From JBBPYA01 sp038200385 (lineage in GTDB: Bacteria; Actinomycetota; Actinomycetes; Mycobacteriales; Geodermatophilaceae), in assembly GCA_038200385.1 (NCBI GenBank), contig JBBPYA010000121.1, positions 1 to 5,696 on the forward strand: a stretch of DNA of 5,696 bases. Reading direction: 5' to 3'. Of this stretch, positions 1 to 5,418 are shown piece by piece. Below the pieces are notes generated by a model. That model had not been told where the DNA came from and made no database searches. It was given only the letters and a program-made list of their open reading frames with translations. How positions within the stretch are numbered: the stretch's first letter is position 1; each line of letters opens with the position of its first letter. The translations under genes and the position numbers were made by a program.

Positions 1-740
1 ATCAGCCCGTAGGCCAGGGCAAGGTTCCCGGAGAGGTTGCGGTAGGTGCCCGGTCGCATCCGCGCCGGTCGCACCTCGTAGGAGACGGCGAACGACTCGG
101 TGGTCTCGCCGTAGTTCCAGCCGGCGCGGAACGCCGCGATATTCGCCGCCGCCAGTTGCGGCTGCCGGGCGAACTTCGTGTCCAGGTAGCGCAGCGTCGC
201 GTCCGTCGGGCGGTGGTACATCCACGAGAGCAGCCCGAGGGCGAACATGTTCTTCGCCCGGGCCGCATCCTTCTTGCCCAGCCCGGTGTCCTTGAGTGCC
301 TCGACGGTCATCGATGTCAGCGGCACCTTGTGCAGCCGCCAGGAGGACAACTCGTCACCGTCGAGCGGGTTCGAGGCGTAGCCGACCTTGGCGAGGTTGC
401 GGTCGCCGAACTCGTCGGTGTTGGCAATGATGTCGCGTCCCGCCGGCAGATCGCTCAGGTTGGCCTTGAGCGCAGCCGGGTTCATCGCGACGAGTACGTC
501 GGGAGCGTCGCCGGGAGTCGTGATCTCGTGATCGGCGAAGTGCAGCTGGAAGGAGGACACCCCGGGCAGGGTCCCGGCTGGTGCCCGGATCTCGGCGGGG
601 AAGTTCGGCAACGTCGACAGGTCGTTGCCGAAGATCGCGGTCTCGCTGGTGAACTGGTCCCCGGCAAGCTGCATGCCGTCCCCGGAGTCTCCAGCGAAGC
701 GGATGACGACCCGGTCGAGCTGCTGGACCTGCTTGGCCAT
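1..740 (-). CDS. korA: 2-oxoglutarate:ferredoxin oxidoreductase, alpha subunit (gamma+alpha type), N-terminal part
   Basis: This family catalyses CoA-dependent oxidative decarboxylation of 2-oxoglutarate to succinyl-CoA and passes the electrons to ferredoxin; the KorB partner carries thiamine diphosphate and Fe-S chemistry. The window holds the first 246 codons and the gene runs off the left edge. Visible are the glycine-rich N-terminal stretch FAGDSGDGMQLAGDQF (residues 15-30), NFPAEIRAPAGTLPGVSSFQ (46-65) and the D-V-L-V-A-M-N-P-A segment (81-89), all typical of the gamma (pyruvate/ketoisovalerate oxidoreductase) domain that precedes the alpha domain in actinobacterial KorA. The ATG at 740 is chosen because the conserved domain begins almost at once. 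The best ribosome binding site, AAGGAG (complement of 755-760), lies 14 nt upstream, which is unusually far; an in-frame GTG at 755 overlaps that site and is unlikely. The gene diverges from nuoB with only 23 bp between starts. Substrate (2-oxoglutarate rather than another 2-oxoacid) is inferred from family resemblance. Confidence 0.9.
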   Translation of the reverse strand, partial: MAKQVQQLDRVVIRFAGDSGDGMQLAGDQFTSETAIFGNDLSTLPNFPAEIRAPAGTLPGVSSFQLHFADHEITTPGDAPDVLVAMNPAALKANLSDLPAGRDIIANTDEFGDRNLAKVGYASNPLDGDELSSWRLHKVPLTSMTVEALKDTGLGKKDAARAKNMFALGLLSWMYHRPTDATLRYLDTKFARQPQLAAANIAAFRAGWNYGETTESFAVSYEVRPARMRPGTYRNLSGNLALAYGL

Positions 741-763
741 GCGCTGGTGACACACTCCTTCAG

Positions 764-1354
764 ATGACGAGTCCAGCCTACGACCAGGCGCGGCGCTGGG
801 CCGACGGCACGCCCGTGACTGGTGTCACGGCAGCAACGTCGGGCTCGGCCTGTCCGCCACCGGCCTTCTCCTTGGACTGGGGTCGCCGCTACTCATTGTG
901 GGTCCGCAACGTCGGTCTGGCCTGCTGTGCGGTGGAGTTCGTCGCGGCCTCGATGCGGCGCCACGACCTGGGGCGGCTCGCCGCCGCGCCGGGCCCGGGT
1001 GCGGGAGCCCCGGTGAACCTGCTGGTGGTCTCCGGCACGGTGACCGACCGGATGGCGCCGTCCATCCGCCGGCTGTACGACCGGCTTCCGCAGCCGCGGT
1101 ACGTGCTGTCCTTCGGTGCCTGCGCGAACACCGGCGGCCCGTACTGGGACTCGTACGCGGTGACGAAGGGGGTCGATCAGCTGCTCCCCGTCGACGTCTA
1201 CGTACCCGGCTGCCCACCCCGGCCGGAGTCGCTGTGGGAGGGCATCGCCGGACTCCAGACCCTTCTCGACGCCGACACCGCACCGGCTATCGCCCGGGAC
1301 GTCGCGGGCCTGACGGCACCGCCGGTGCCCGGGCCACCGGAGTCCCCCCGGTGA
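764..1354 (+). CDS. nuoB: NADH-quinone oxidoreductase subunit B-like protein (NuoB/PSST family)
   Basis: NuoB carries the terminal [4Fe-4S] cluster N2 of complex I, which hands electrons to quinone; related small subunits occur in membrane-bound hydrogenases. The 196-residue product has all four expected cluster ligands: the tandem Cys54-Cys55 in GLACCAVEF, Cys120 in GACANTGG and Cys150 in VPGCPPRPE. VSGTVTDRMAPSIRRLYDRL (89-108) is the classic NuoB block. One departure is clear: the loop that normally reads R-x-SPRQ-x-D just before this block is replaced by a Gly/Pro/Ala-rich stretch (about residues 73-85). The ATG at 764 has no good ribosome binding site; an in-frame GTG at 815 is an alternative but lies inside a palindrome, so the exact start is uncertain. 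The stop overlaps the nuoC start (GTGA), implying translational coupling. No nuoA precedes it. A role with ferredoxin rather than NADH as donor is inferred from the divergent korA and the absence of nuoEFG here. Confidence 0.9.
   Translation: MTSPAYDQARRWADGTPVTGVTAATSGSACPPPAFSLDWGRRYSLWVRNVGLACCAVEFVAASMRRHDLGRLAAAPGPGAGAPVNLLVVSGTVTDRMAPSIRRLYDRLPQPRYVLSFGACANTGGPYWDSYAVTKGVDQLLPVDVYVPGCPPRPESLWEGIAGLQTLLDADTAPAIARDVAGLTAPPVPGPPESPR
814..829. promoter_or_regulatory. CRP/FNR-like palindromic operator candidate
   Basis: The bases CGTGAC-TGGT-GTCACG form a perfect inverted repeat with 6-bp arms. Read as GTGA-N6-TCAC, it has the half-sites and spacing of CRP/FNR-family operators, such as the cAMP-receptor sites known in actinobacteria. 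It lies 74 bp upstream of the korA start and just inside nuoB (or at its start, if the GTG at 815 is used). The korA-nuoB gap is too short for promoters, so control sites would have to lie inside coding sequence. Binding is an inference; a palindrome this size can occur by chance in GC-rich DNA. Confidence 0.4.
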
Positions 1355-1923
1355 GCGCGACCGCGGCGGTGGCTGACGCGCTGGCCCGGCAGGCGGGTGG
1401 CACCGCGTCCGCGGCGTTCGGGTTGGACTGTGTCGAGGTGTCCGCCCAGCGGTGGCTGACCGCGCTGCAGGCCGCCCGCGACCAGCACAGGCTGGGCTAC
1501 TTCGACTGGCTCGGCGGCGTGGACGAGGCGCCGGAGGGCTTCGCCGTCGTCATCCACCTGGCCGAGTTGTCGAGTTGCCGACACCTGCTCCTGCGCACCC
1601 GGGTGCCGCGCTCGGCTCCGGTCCTGAGTTCCGCGGTCGGCCTGTTCGCCGGGGCGGCCTGGCACGAGCGGGAGACCGCCGAGATGTACGGCGTCGTGTT
1701 CGAGGGTCACCCGCAGCCCACACCGCTACTGCTGGGAGAGGACTTCGACGGGCATCCGCTGCGCAAGGACTTCGTGCTGGCCAGTCGGGTCGCCATGCCG
1801 TGGCCCGGGACCGCCGAGCCCGGGGGCGGCACGGCGCGCCAGGGCCGGCGTCCCCCCCGGCCCCCGGGGGTGCCCGACGCCGGGGAGTGGGGACCGACGT
1901 CGGCGCCAGGGACCGGCAGGTGA
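1351..1923 (+). CDS. nuoC: NADH-quinone oxidoreductase subunit C-like protein (NuoC, 30 kDa family)
   Basis: NuoC is a structural subunit of the peripheral arm of complex I and normally docks on NuoD. The 190-residue product shows the 30-kDa-subunit signature WHERETAEMYGVVFEGHP (residues 104-121) and the following D-F-D-G-H-P-L-R-K-D-F block (131-141). The last 45 or so residues are Gly/Pro/Arg-rich and end in a P-P-G-V-P-x-x-x-E-W-G-P type tail, which I recall from related actinobacterial proteins. The GTG at 1351 is favoured: it overlaps the nuoB stop as GTGA, and GGAG at 1339-1342 sits 8 nt upstream. The reading frame continues open upstream, but that part lies over nuoB and is only a shadow. 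The stop again overlaps the next gene. No NuoD domain is fused to it and no nuoD follows, which is unusual because NuoC normally works bound to NuoD. Confidence 0.9.
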   Translation: MSATAAVADALARQAGGTASAAFGLDCVEVSAQRWLTALQAARDQHRLGYFDWLGGVDEAPEGFAVVIHLAELSSCRHLLLRTRVPRSAPVLSSAVGLFAGAAWHERETAEMYGVVFEGHPQPTPLLLGEDFDGHPLRKDFVLASRVAMPWPGTAEPGGGTARQGRRPPRPPGVPDAGEWGPTSAPGTGR

Positions 1924-2309
1924 GCGCGCCGGAGGTGCCCCCGGCGGTGCCCGCCCGCAGCCGGGGGGTGATCGCACTGCTCGCCGACAACTGCACGTCG
2001 TGCATGATCTGCGCGCGGGAGTGCCCTGACTGGTGCATCCACATCGACTCCCACACCGAGGTCGAGCCGGCCGAGCGGGAGGGTGGCCGTCCCCGCAGCC
2101 ACTACGTCCTGGACCGGTTCGCGATCGACTTCGCGCTGTGCATGTACTGCGGGATCTGCATCGAGGTGTGCCCCTTCGACGCCCTCTACTGGGCTCCCGA
2201 GCACGGGTACAGCGCCCGCGATGTCGGGGACCTGACCCACGAGCGGGACCGGCTCGGGGAGTGGATGGGTGCCGTCGTCCTGCCGCCGGACGAGGACCCG
2301 GTGCGCTGA
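1920..2309 (+). CDS. nuoI: NuoI-like 2x[4Fe-4S] ferredoxin-type subunit
   Basis: NuoI carries clusters N6a and N6b, which relay electrons inside complex I towards NuoB. The 129-residue product has two complete C-x2-C-x2-C-x3-C-P motifs: Cys25, 28, 31 and 35, and Cys74, 77, 80 and 84, with the conserved CPFDALYWAPE segment after the second. An additional Cys39 follows the first motif, as in some other NuoI proteins. There is no transmembrane segment. The GTG at 1920 overlaps the nuoC stop as GTGA, with AGGGA (1908-1912) 7 nt upstream. The protein could also be described simply as an 8Fe-8S ferredoxin, but spacing, context and tail favour NuoI. Placement straight after nuoC, without nuoD to nuoH, is the notable feature. 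It might be the entry point for electrons from reduced ferredoxin made by the KorAB enzyme (inference). Confidence 0.88.
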   Translation: MSAPEVPPAVPARSRGVIALLADNCTSCMICARECPDWCIHIDSHTEVEPAEREGGRPRSHYVLDRFAIDFALCMYCGICIEVCPFDALYWAPEHGYSARDVGDLTHERDRLGEWMGAVVLPPDEDPVR

Positions 2310-2386
2310 GGTCGGGGCCACCGGGAACGACGGCACCCCCGGTCACGTTTGCCCTGTGGTGTCCGATCGGCTGAGCAGGAGTACGG

Positions 2387-3244
2387 GTGCGTCACGTCAA
2401 CGGTCTCAAGACGGCCGTGCTGCTCGCCGTGATGTCGGCGTTGATCGTCGTGACCGGCGGCTGGATCGGCGGGCGGTCCGGACTGGTGATCGCCGTGGTC
2501 CTGGCGCTGGCGTTCAACGGCTCGGCGTACTGGTTCTCCGACCGGATCGCGCTGCGCTCGATGCGGGCGGTGCCGGTCACCGAGACGCAGGCTCCGCAGC
2601 TGTACGCCATGGTGCGGCAGTTGGCCACCGAGGCCCGCCAGCCGATGCCCCGGCTGTACCTGAGCCCGACCAACCAGCCGAACGCGTTCGCGACCGGACG
2701 CAACCCCCGCAACGCTGCGGTGTGCTGCACTGAGGGCATCTTGTCGATGCTCACCCCCCGCGAACTGCGCGGCGTGCTGGCCCACGAGCTCAGTCACGTC
2801 TACAACCGGGACATCCTGATCTCCTCGGTGGCCGGGGCGATGGCCTCAGTGATCACCTACCTCGCCCACTTCGCCATGTTCGGCGCTGCCTACGGCCGCA
2901 ACGGCCAGCGGGGCGGCAACCCGCTGGCGGCACTGCTGCTCGCGCTGCTGGGCCCGCTGGCGGCCGGTCTGGTGCAGTTGGCGGTCAGCCGCTCCCGGGA
3001 GTACCAGGCCGACCAGTCCGGGGCCGAGCTGTCCGGTGACCCCCTGGCGCTGGCCTCCGCCCTGGCCAAACTCGATGCCGGCACCCGGGCACTGCCGCTG
3101 CGGCAGGACGACCGGCTGGTCAGCACCAGCCATCTCATGATCGCCAACCCGTTCCGTGGCGCGGGCCTCGCGTCGATGTTCGCCACCCACCCGCCGATGG
3201 CCGAGCGGATCCGCCGGCTGGAGGAGATGGCCACCCGGATGTAG
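2387..3244 (+). CDS. htpX: M48 family zinc metalloprotease HtpX
   Basis: HtpX is a membrane-bound zinc endopeptidase with its active site on the cytoplasmic face; it takes part in quality control of damaged membrane proteins. The 285-residue product has two N-terminal hydrophobic segments (about 10-26 and 31-48) and the catalytic H-E-x-x-H motif HELSH at 133-137. Further hydrophobic segments lie at about 143-165 and 180-200, followed by SREYQAD with Glu205 as the likely third zinc ligand. ATHPP near residues 265-269 is the typical C-terminal block. Length is normal for the family. The GTG start has AGGAG (2377-2381) 5 nt upstream. A 77-bp gap separates it from nuoI on the same strand, so it may be co-transcribed or have its own promoter; no clear promoter was found. 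I recall htpX beside the second nuo cluster in streptomycetes, so the linkage is probably ancestral. Its 3' end converges on rmlA with 8 bp between stop codons. Confidence 0.95.
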   Translation: MRHVNGLKTAVLLAVMSALIVVTGGWIGGRSGLVIAVVLALAFNGSAYWFSDRIALRSMRAVPVTETQAPQLYAMVRQLATEARQPMPRLYLSPTNQPNAFATGRNPRNAAVCCTEGILSMLTPRELRGVLAHELSHVYNRDILISSVAGAMASVITYLAHFAMFGAAYGRNGQRGGNPLAALLLALLGPLAAGLVQLAVSRSREYQADQSGAELSGDPLALASALAKLDAGTRALPLRQDDRLVSTSHLMIANPFRGAGLASMFATHPPMAERIRRLEEMATRM

Positions 3245-3264
3245 CGGCCCGCTCAGCCGGCCGC
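3244..3264. terminator. possible shared hairpin between convergent htpX and rmlA
   Basis: GCGGCC (3244-3249) and GGCCGC (3259-3264) can form a 6-bp stem around a 9-nt loop, spanning both stop codons of the convergent pair. There is no T-run on either side, so it would not be a classical intrinsic terminator. It is listed because nothing else separates the two transcription units. Confidence 0.2.
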
Positions 3265-4131
3265 GGCCTGCTCGGCGACCTGCATGACGTACTGCCCGTA
3301 GCCGGATTTGGCCAAAGCGGCGCCGAGGGCATGCGCCTGGTCCGGGGTGATGAGTCCCATCCGCATGGCGATCTCCTCCAGGCAGGCGATCCGCACACCC
3401 TGTCGGGACTCCAGCACCTGGACGAACTGGCCGGCCTGCAACAGGCTGTCGTGGGTTCCGGTGTCCAGCCACGCCGTACCTCGCCCCAGGTCGACCAGTC
3501 GCGCCGTACCGCGCCGGAGGTACTCCAGGTTGACGTCGGTGATCTCCAGCTCGTTGCGGGCCGAGGGCCGCAGACCGGCGGCGATGTCGGCCACCTCGTT
3601 GTCGTAGAAGTACAGCCCGGTGATGGCCCGGTTGGAACGCGGAGTGGCGGGCTTCTCCTCGATGGAGACGAGGGAGCCGGATCCGTCGACCTCGCCGACG
3701 CCGTACCGCTCGGGGTCGCTGACCTGGTACCCGAACAGCGTGGCCCCTGCCAACGCCGCGGCCTCGCGCTGGAGCAGCTCGGACAGGCCGTGGCCGTAGA
3801 AGATGTTGTCCCCGAGGACGAGTGCCACCTGGTCGCCGCCGATGTGCTTCCGCCCGATGAGGAACGCCTCGGCCAGCCCGTTCGGCTCCGGCTGCACTGC
3901 GTAACTGAGCCGCAATCCAAGTTCGGCACCGTCACCGAGCAGGCGCCTGAACAGCGGGAGATCCTCGGGGGTCGAGATCAGCAGGATCTCGCGGATGCCG
4001 GTCAGCATGAGCACCGACAGCGGATAGTAGACCAGCGGCTTGTCGTATACCGGGAGTAGCTGCTTGGAAACGGCCTTGGTGAGTGGATGCAGCCGGGTCC
4101 CGCTCCCGCCCGCCAGGATGATCCCCTTCAA
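3253..4131 (-). CDS. rmlA: glucose-1-phosphate thymidylyltransferase (RmlA/RfbA)
   Basis: RmlA joins dTTP and glucose-1-phosphate to give dTDP-glucose and pyrophosphate. This is the first step to dTDP-rhamnose and many other deoxysugars used in cell-wall or surface glycans. The 292-residue product has family-typical length and motifs: GGSGTRLHPLT (8-18) with Arg13, Lys23 as second catalytic residue, QPEPNGLAEAF (80-90), LGDNIFYGHGL (106-116) with the metal-binding Asp108, EEKP (158-161), LEITDVN (195-201) and WLDTGTHDSLL (221-231) with Asp223. The start is a TTG at 4131, set by the position of MKGIILAGGSGTR. Its GAGGAG ribosome binding site lies 9 nt upstream and begins inside the yajQ stop codon, so translation is probably coupled to yajQ. 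No rmlB, rmlC or rmlD is nearby, so the later pathway steps must be encoded elsewhere. Confidence 0.97.
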   Translation of the reverse strand: MKGIILAGGSGTRLHPLTKAVSKQLLPVYDKPLVYYPLSVLMLTGIREILLISTPEDLPLFRRLLGDGAELGLRLSYAVQPEPNGLAEAFLIGRKHIGGDQVALVLGDNIFYGHGLSELLQREAAALAGATLFGYQVSDPERYGVGEVDGSGSLVSIEEKPATPRSNRAITGLYFYDNEVADIAAGLRPSARNELEITDVNLEYLRRGTARLVDLGRGTAWLDTGTHDSLLQAGQFVQVLESRQGVRIACLEEIAMRMGLITPDQAHALGAALAKSGYGQYVMQVAEQAAAG

Positions 4132-4144
4132 CGGCCGACGCTCC

Positions 4145-4636
4145 TCAGCGGTAGTTCGTGAACTGCAGCGCGATGTCGAAGTCGGCTGCCTTCAGCAGGG
4201 CGATGACCGCTTGCAGGTCATCCTTCTTCTTCGCGGTGACCCGCAACTGATCGCCCTGGATCTGGGCCTGCACGCCACGCGGCCCCTCGTCGCGTACCCG
4301 CTTGGCAATCTGCTTGGCCTTGTCGCTGGAGATGCCCTGCACAACCGTCGCCGTGAGCTTGTACGTGCGCCCGGAGGCCTGCGGATCGTCCGCTTCCAAG
4401 GACTTCAACGAGATCCCGCGGCGGACCAACTTGTCCTTGAAGACATCCAGGGCGGCGCGCACGCGCTCCTCGGTGTCGGCCTGGACAGTAACCGCGGTCT
4501 CGCCGGCCCACCCGATCGAGGCATTCGTGCCTCGGAAGTCGAACCGCTGGCTCACCTCTTTGGCCGCCTGGTTGACGGCGTTGTCCACTTCCTGCCGGTC
4601 GACCTTGCTCACCACGTCGAACGAGGGGTCTGCCAT
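4145..4636 (-). CDS. yajQ: YajQ family nucleotide-binding protein (UPF0234, c-di-GMP effector type)
   Basis: YajQ proteins are small cytoplasmic proteins with two ferredoxin-like folds. Some members (in Xanthomonas and Pseudomonas) bind cyclic di-GMP and act with transcription factors; the role in actinobacteria is less clear. The 163-residue product matches the family along its whole length: the N-terminal SFDVVSKVD (5-13) and QRFDFRGTNA (30-39), SGRTYKL (88-94), AKQIAKRVRDEG (107-118) and the C-terminal ALQFTNYR (156-163). An AGAGAGGA-type ribosome binding site lies 7 nt before the ATG. It is the first gene of a leftward pair, with rmlA 13 nt downstream. It diverges from tRNA-Tyr, so its promoter should lie in the 151 bp between them; I could not pick out a convincing one. 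Actual c-di-GMP binding by this protein is not shown by the sequence. Confidence 0.95.
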   Translation of the reverse strand: MADPSFDVVSKVDRQEVDNAVNQAAKEVSQRFDFRGTNASIGWAGETAVTVQADTEERVRAALDVFKDKLVRRGISLKSLEADDPQASGRTYKLTATVVQGISSDKAKQIAKRVRDEGPRGVQAQIQGDQLRVTAKKKDDLQAVIALLKAADFDIALQFTNYR

Positions 4637-4723
4637 CGTGTCGTCCTCTCTGCCGTACGGCGCTCCGCCCGCAGCCGGGCCGGCGTTCGCGCCGCGGCGC
4701 TCCCGACCTCCGGCCGCAGGCGC

Positions 4724-4752
4724 CGGACCGGCCTCCAGCCGGTGTGTATCCT
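4724..4752 (+). promoter_or_regulatory. candidate promoter for tRNA-Tyr
   Basis: TATCCT (4747-4752) resembles a -10 box (4 of 6 bases of TATAAT). CGGACC (4724-4729), 17 nt upstream, is a poor -35 match. Transcription would begin about 30 nt before the tRNA. ACCGGC (4727-4732) and GCCGGT (4738-4743) form an inverted repeat inside the spacer. The 4637-4787 gap between yajQ and the tRNA is otherwise GC-rich and featureless. Confidence 0.25.
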
Positions 4753-4787
4753 CGGGCCCGGTGCCGCAGCGGTGCGCGGCTCCACCA

Positions 4788-4869
4788 GGCAGGTTGCCCG
4801 AGTGGCCAAAGGGAACGGTCTGTAAAACCGTCGGCTCAGCCTACGTTGGTTCGAACCCAACACCTGCCA
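4788..4869 (+). tRNA. tRNA-Tyr (GTA anticodon)
   Basis: The sequence folds as a class II tRNA. The acceptor stem is GGCAGGT (4788-4794) with ACCTGCC (4862-4868), and A4869 is the discriminator base. A 3-bp CCC/GGG D-stem is followed by the anticodon stem ACGGT/ACCGT with loop CTGTAAA, giving anticodon GTA at 4822-4824 (tyrosine). A long variable arm (GGCT-C-AGCC) follows, then the T-arm GTTGG-TTCGAAC-CCAAC. No CCA is encoded after the discriminator base (CTG follows), so the end must be added by the CCA-adding enzyme. A strong terminator lies 25 nt downstream. The gene appears to be a single-gene transcription unit. Confidence 0.97.
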
Positions 4870-4894
4870 CTGGCCCATCTGTGCAGTACCTGGC

Positions 4895-4924
4895 CGCCCG
4901 CCCGATGTCGCGATCGGGCGGGCG
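4895..4924 (+). terminator. strong hairpin terminator after tRNA-Tyr
   Basis: CGCCCGCCCGAT (4895-4906) pairs perfectly with ATCGGGCGGGCG (4913-4924) around a 6-nt loop, a 12-bp GC-rich stem. It is followed by AGTTTC, a weak T-tract usual for high-GC actinobacteria. Its position just after the tRNA fits termination of that transcript. Confidence 0.85.
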
Positions 4925-5020
4925 AGTTTCGTGCCGGCCTACGCCAGTACCGCTAATGCGACTCGGCACCCCGGTCATGCGGCCGACCGAGAGGGTGGTG
5001 GCCGGGGGCAGTTGTTGGGC

Positions 5021-5041
5021 TGAATGGACCATGTCCATTCA
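5021..5041. promoter_or_regulatory. palindromic operator candidate (9+3+9)
   Basis: TGAATGGAC (5021-5029) and GTCCATTCA (5033-5041) are perfect inverted arms around the 3-bp spacer CAT. The size and symmetry suit a dimeric repressor or activator (TetR-, MarR- or GntR-like); the regulator is unknown. It lies just upstream of the best promoter candidate and about 380 bp before the repeat-protein gene. It has moderate AT content in GC-rich surroundings, which makes chance less likely. It is too short and too open-spaced to act as a terminator. Confidence 0.5.
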
Positions 5042-5050
5042 TAGCCGGAG

Positions 5051-5078
5051 TAGACGCTCGCGTTTGGGGTGGTACGTT
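5051..5078 (+). promoter_or_regulatory. weak candidate promoter for the repeat-protein gene
   Basis: TAGACG (5051-5056; 4 of 6 against TTGACA) and TACGTT (5073-5078; fits TAnnnT) are 16 nt apart. The palindrome at 5021-5041 ends 9 bp upstream of the -35 box. CGTTC/GAACG arms (5075-5088) overlap the -10 and the likely start of transcription. If used, the leader before the gene would be about 330 nt. Confidence 0.25.
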
Positions 5079-5150
5079 CAACCGAACGGGTGTCCGGCGA
5101 AGTACACGCCCGGGTGGTCGCGCCCAATACACAAATTTTTTCGTTGTGTC

Positions 5151-5295
5151 CAGAAGCACTGACCAACGCGGAGTGTCACGAAACGGGGACTCCAGGGACC
5201 CTGGGCGCGACCTTCCTGCCCCTTCTTGCGGGCGGCGCCGCGAACGGGTGCCGCCACGCCCCAAGCTGGACCCGAATGTTACCCAGCGTGAGCAA
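5151..5295 (+). promoter_or_regulatory. structured 5' leader, possibly a diverged ydaO-type (c-di-AMP) riboswitch
   Basis: GAAACGGGGACTCC, within 5171-5193, closely resembles the conserved GAAAC-GGGG-A-x-CC block of ydaO-type c-di-AMP riboswitches. The adjacent CCAGGG-A-CCCTGG hairpin (5192-5204) and GGGCGCGACC are where P3 and GGGGUGAAUC would be. A 9-bp stem, GGCGGCGCC (5231-5239) with GGTGCCGCC (5247-5255), one G-U pair, could be the variable helix. ACCCGAATGTTACC (5270-5283) loosely matches ACCCGUCAGCUAACC. Against this, several conserved positions differ, a clear P1 helix closing the element is missing, and GCTGG/CCAGC (5265-5269, 5283-5287) suggest another fold. In actinobacteria this riboswitch class sits before secreted wall-acting proteins, and the gene downstream does encode a secreted protein. 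A structured leader is well supported; the class is a guess. Confidence 0.33.
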
Positions 5296-5314
5296 GACCC
5301 CCCAAGAGGGGGTC
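5296..5314 (+). terminator. hairpin downstream of the structured leader (terminator-like or expression platform)
   Basis: GACCCCC (5296-5302) and GGGGGTC (5308-5314) form a perfect 7-bp stem with the 5-nt loop CAAGA. CCCCGG and then GAGGTTTAG follow, with no real T-run. It lies directly after the riboswitch-like block and 100 nt before the repeat-protein start, where an attenuator would be expected. It could also be an RNA-stabilising or transcription-pausing hairpin. Confidence 0.4.
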
Positions 5315-5418
5315 CCCGGCCGAGGTTTAGTGATCTGCGTAGGGATGTCGTAATGGCCTCAGATACTGCATCATTGCGATCGACGGCGCGGGGCAAGTTC
5401 ATAGAATGGAGTTCTAAC

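Larger units (their letters stand above)
4925..5418. other. 494-bp intergenic region without a convincing gene
   Basis: No open frame here has a recognisable product, good codon use plus ribosome binding site, or family motifs. The region contains the palindrome at 5021-5041 and a weak promoter candidate at 5051-5078. It also has ACACAA/TTGTGT arms (5129-5134, 5144-5149) around a loop with six T, an AT-rich spot unusual in this DNA. A series of hairpins follows at about 5192-5314. All of this lies upstream of the secreted repeat-protein gene, so the simplest reading is a regulated promoter plus a long structured leader for that gene. Confidence 0.6.

Noticed and set aside
156..767. 203-codon rightward open frame opposite korA
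   Set aside because: It is the mirror of korA codons in GC-rich DNA; the leftward frame carries clear family motifs and this one carries none.
1850..1923. Possible frameshift in nuoC at the C7 run and CCCCCGGGGG tract, giving an odd Pro/Gly-rich tail
   Set aside because: The tail reads P-P-G-V-P...E-W-G-P as in related proteins I recall, and the frame ends exactly at a GTGA overlap with nuoI, so the reading frame looks right.
2320..2343. ACCGGG/CCCGGT inverted repeat in the nuoI-htpX gap as a terminator
   Set aside because: Only a 6-bp stem with a 12-nt loop and no T-run; such pairs are common by chance in GC-rich DNA.
4302..5162. 286-codon rightward open frame across yajQ, tRNA-Tyr and the intergenic region
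   Set aside because: It reads antisense through yajQ and straight through a tRNA gene and its terminator, so it cannot be a real protein gene.
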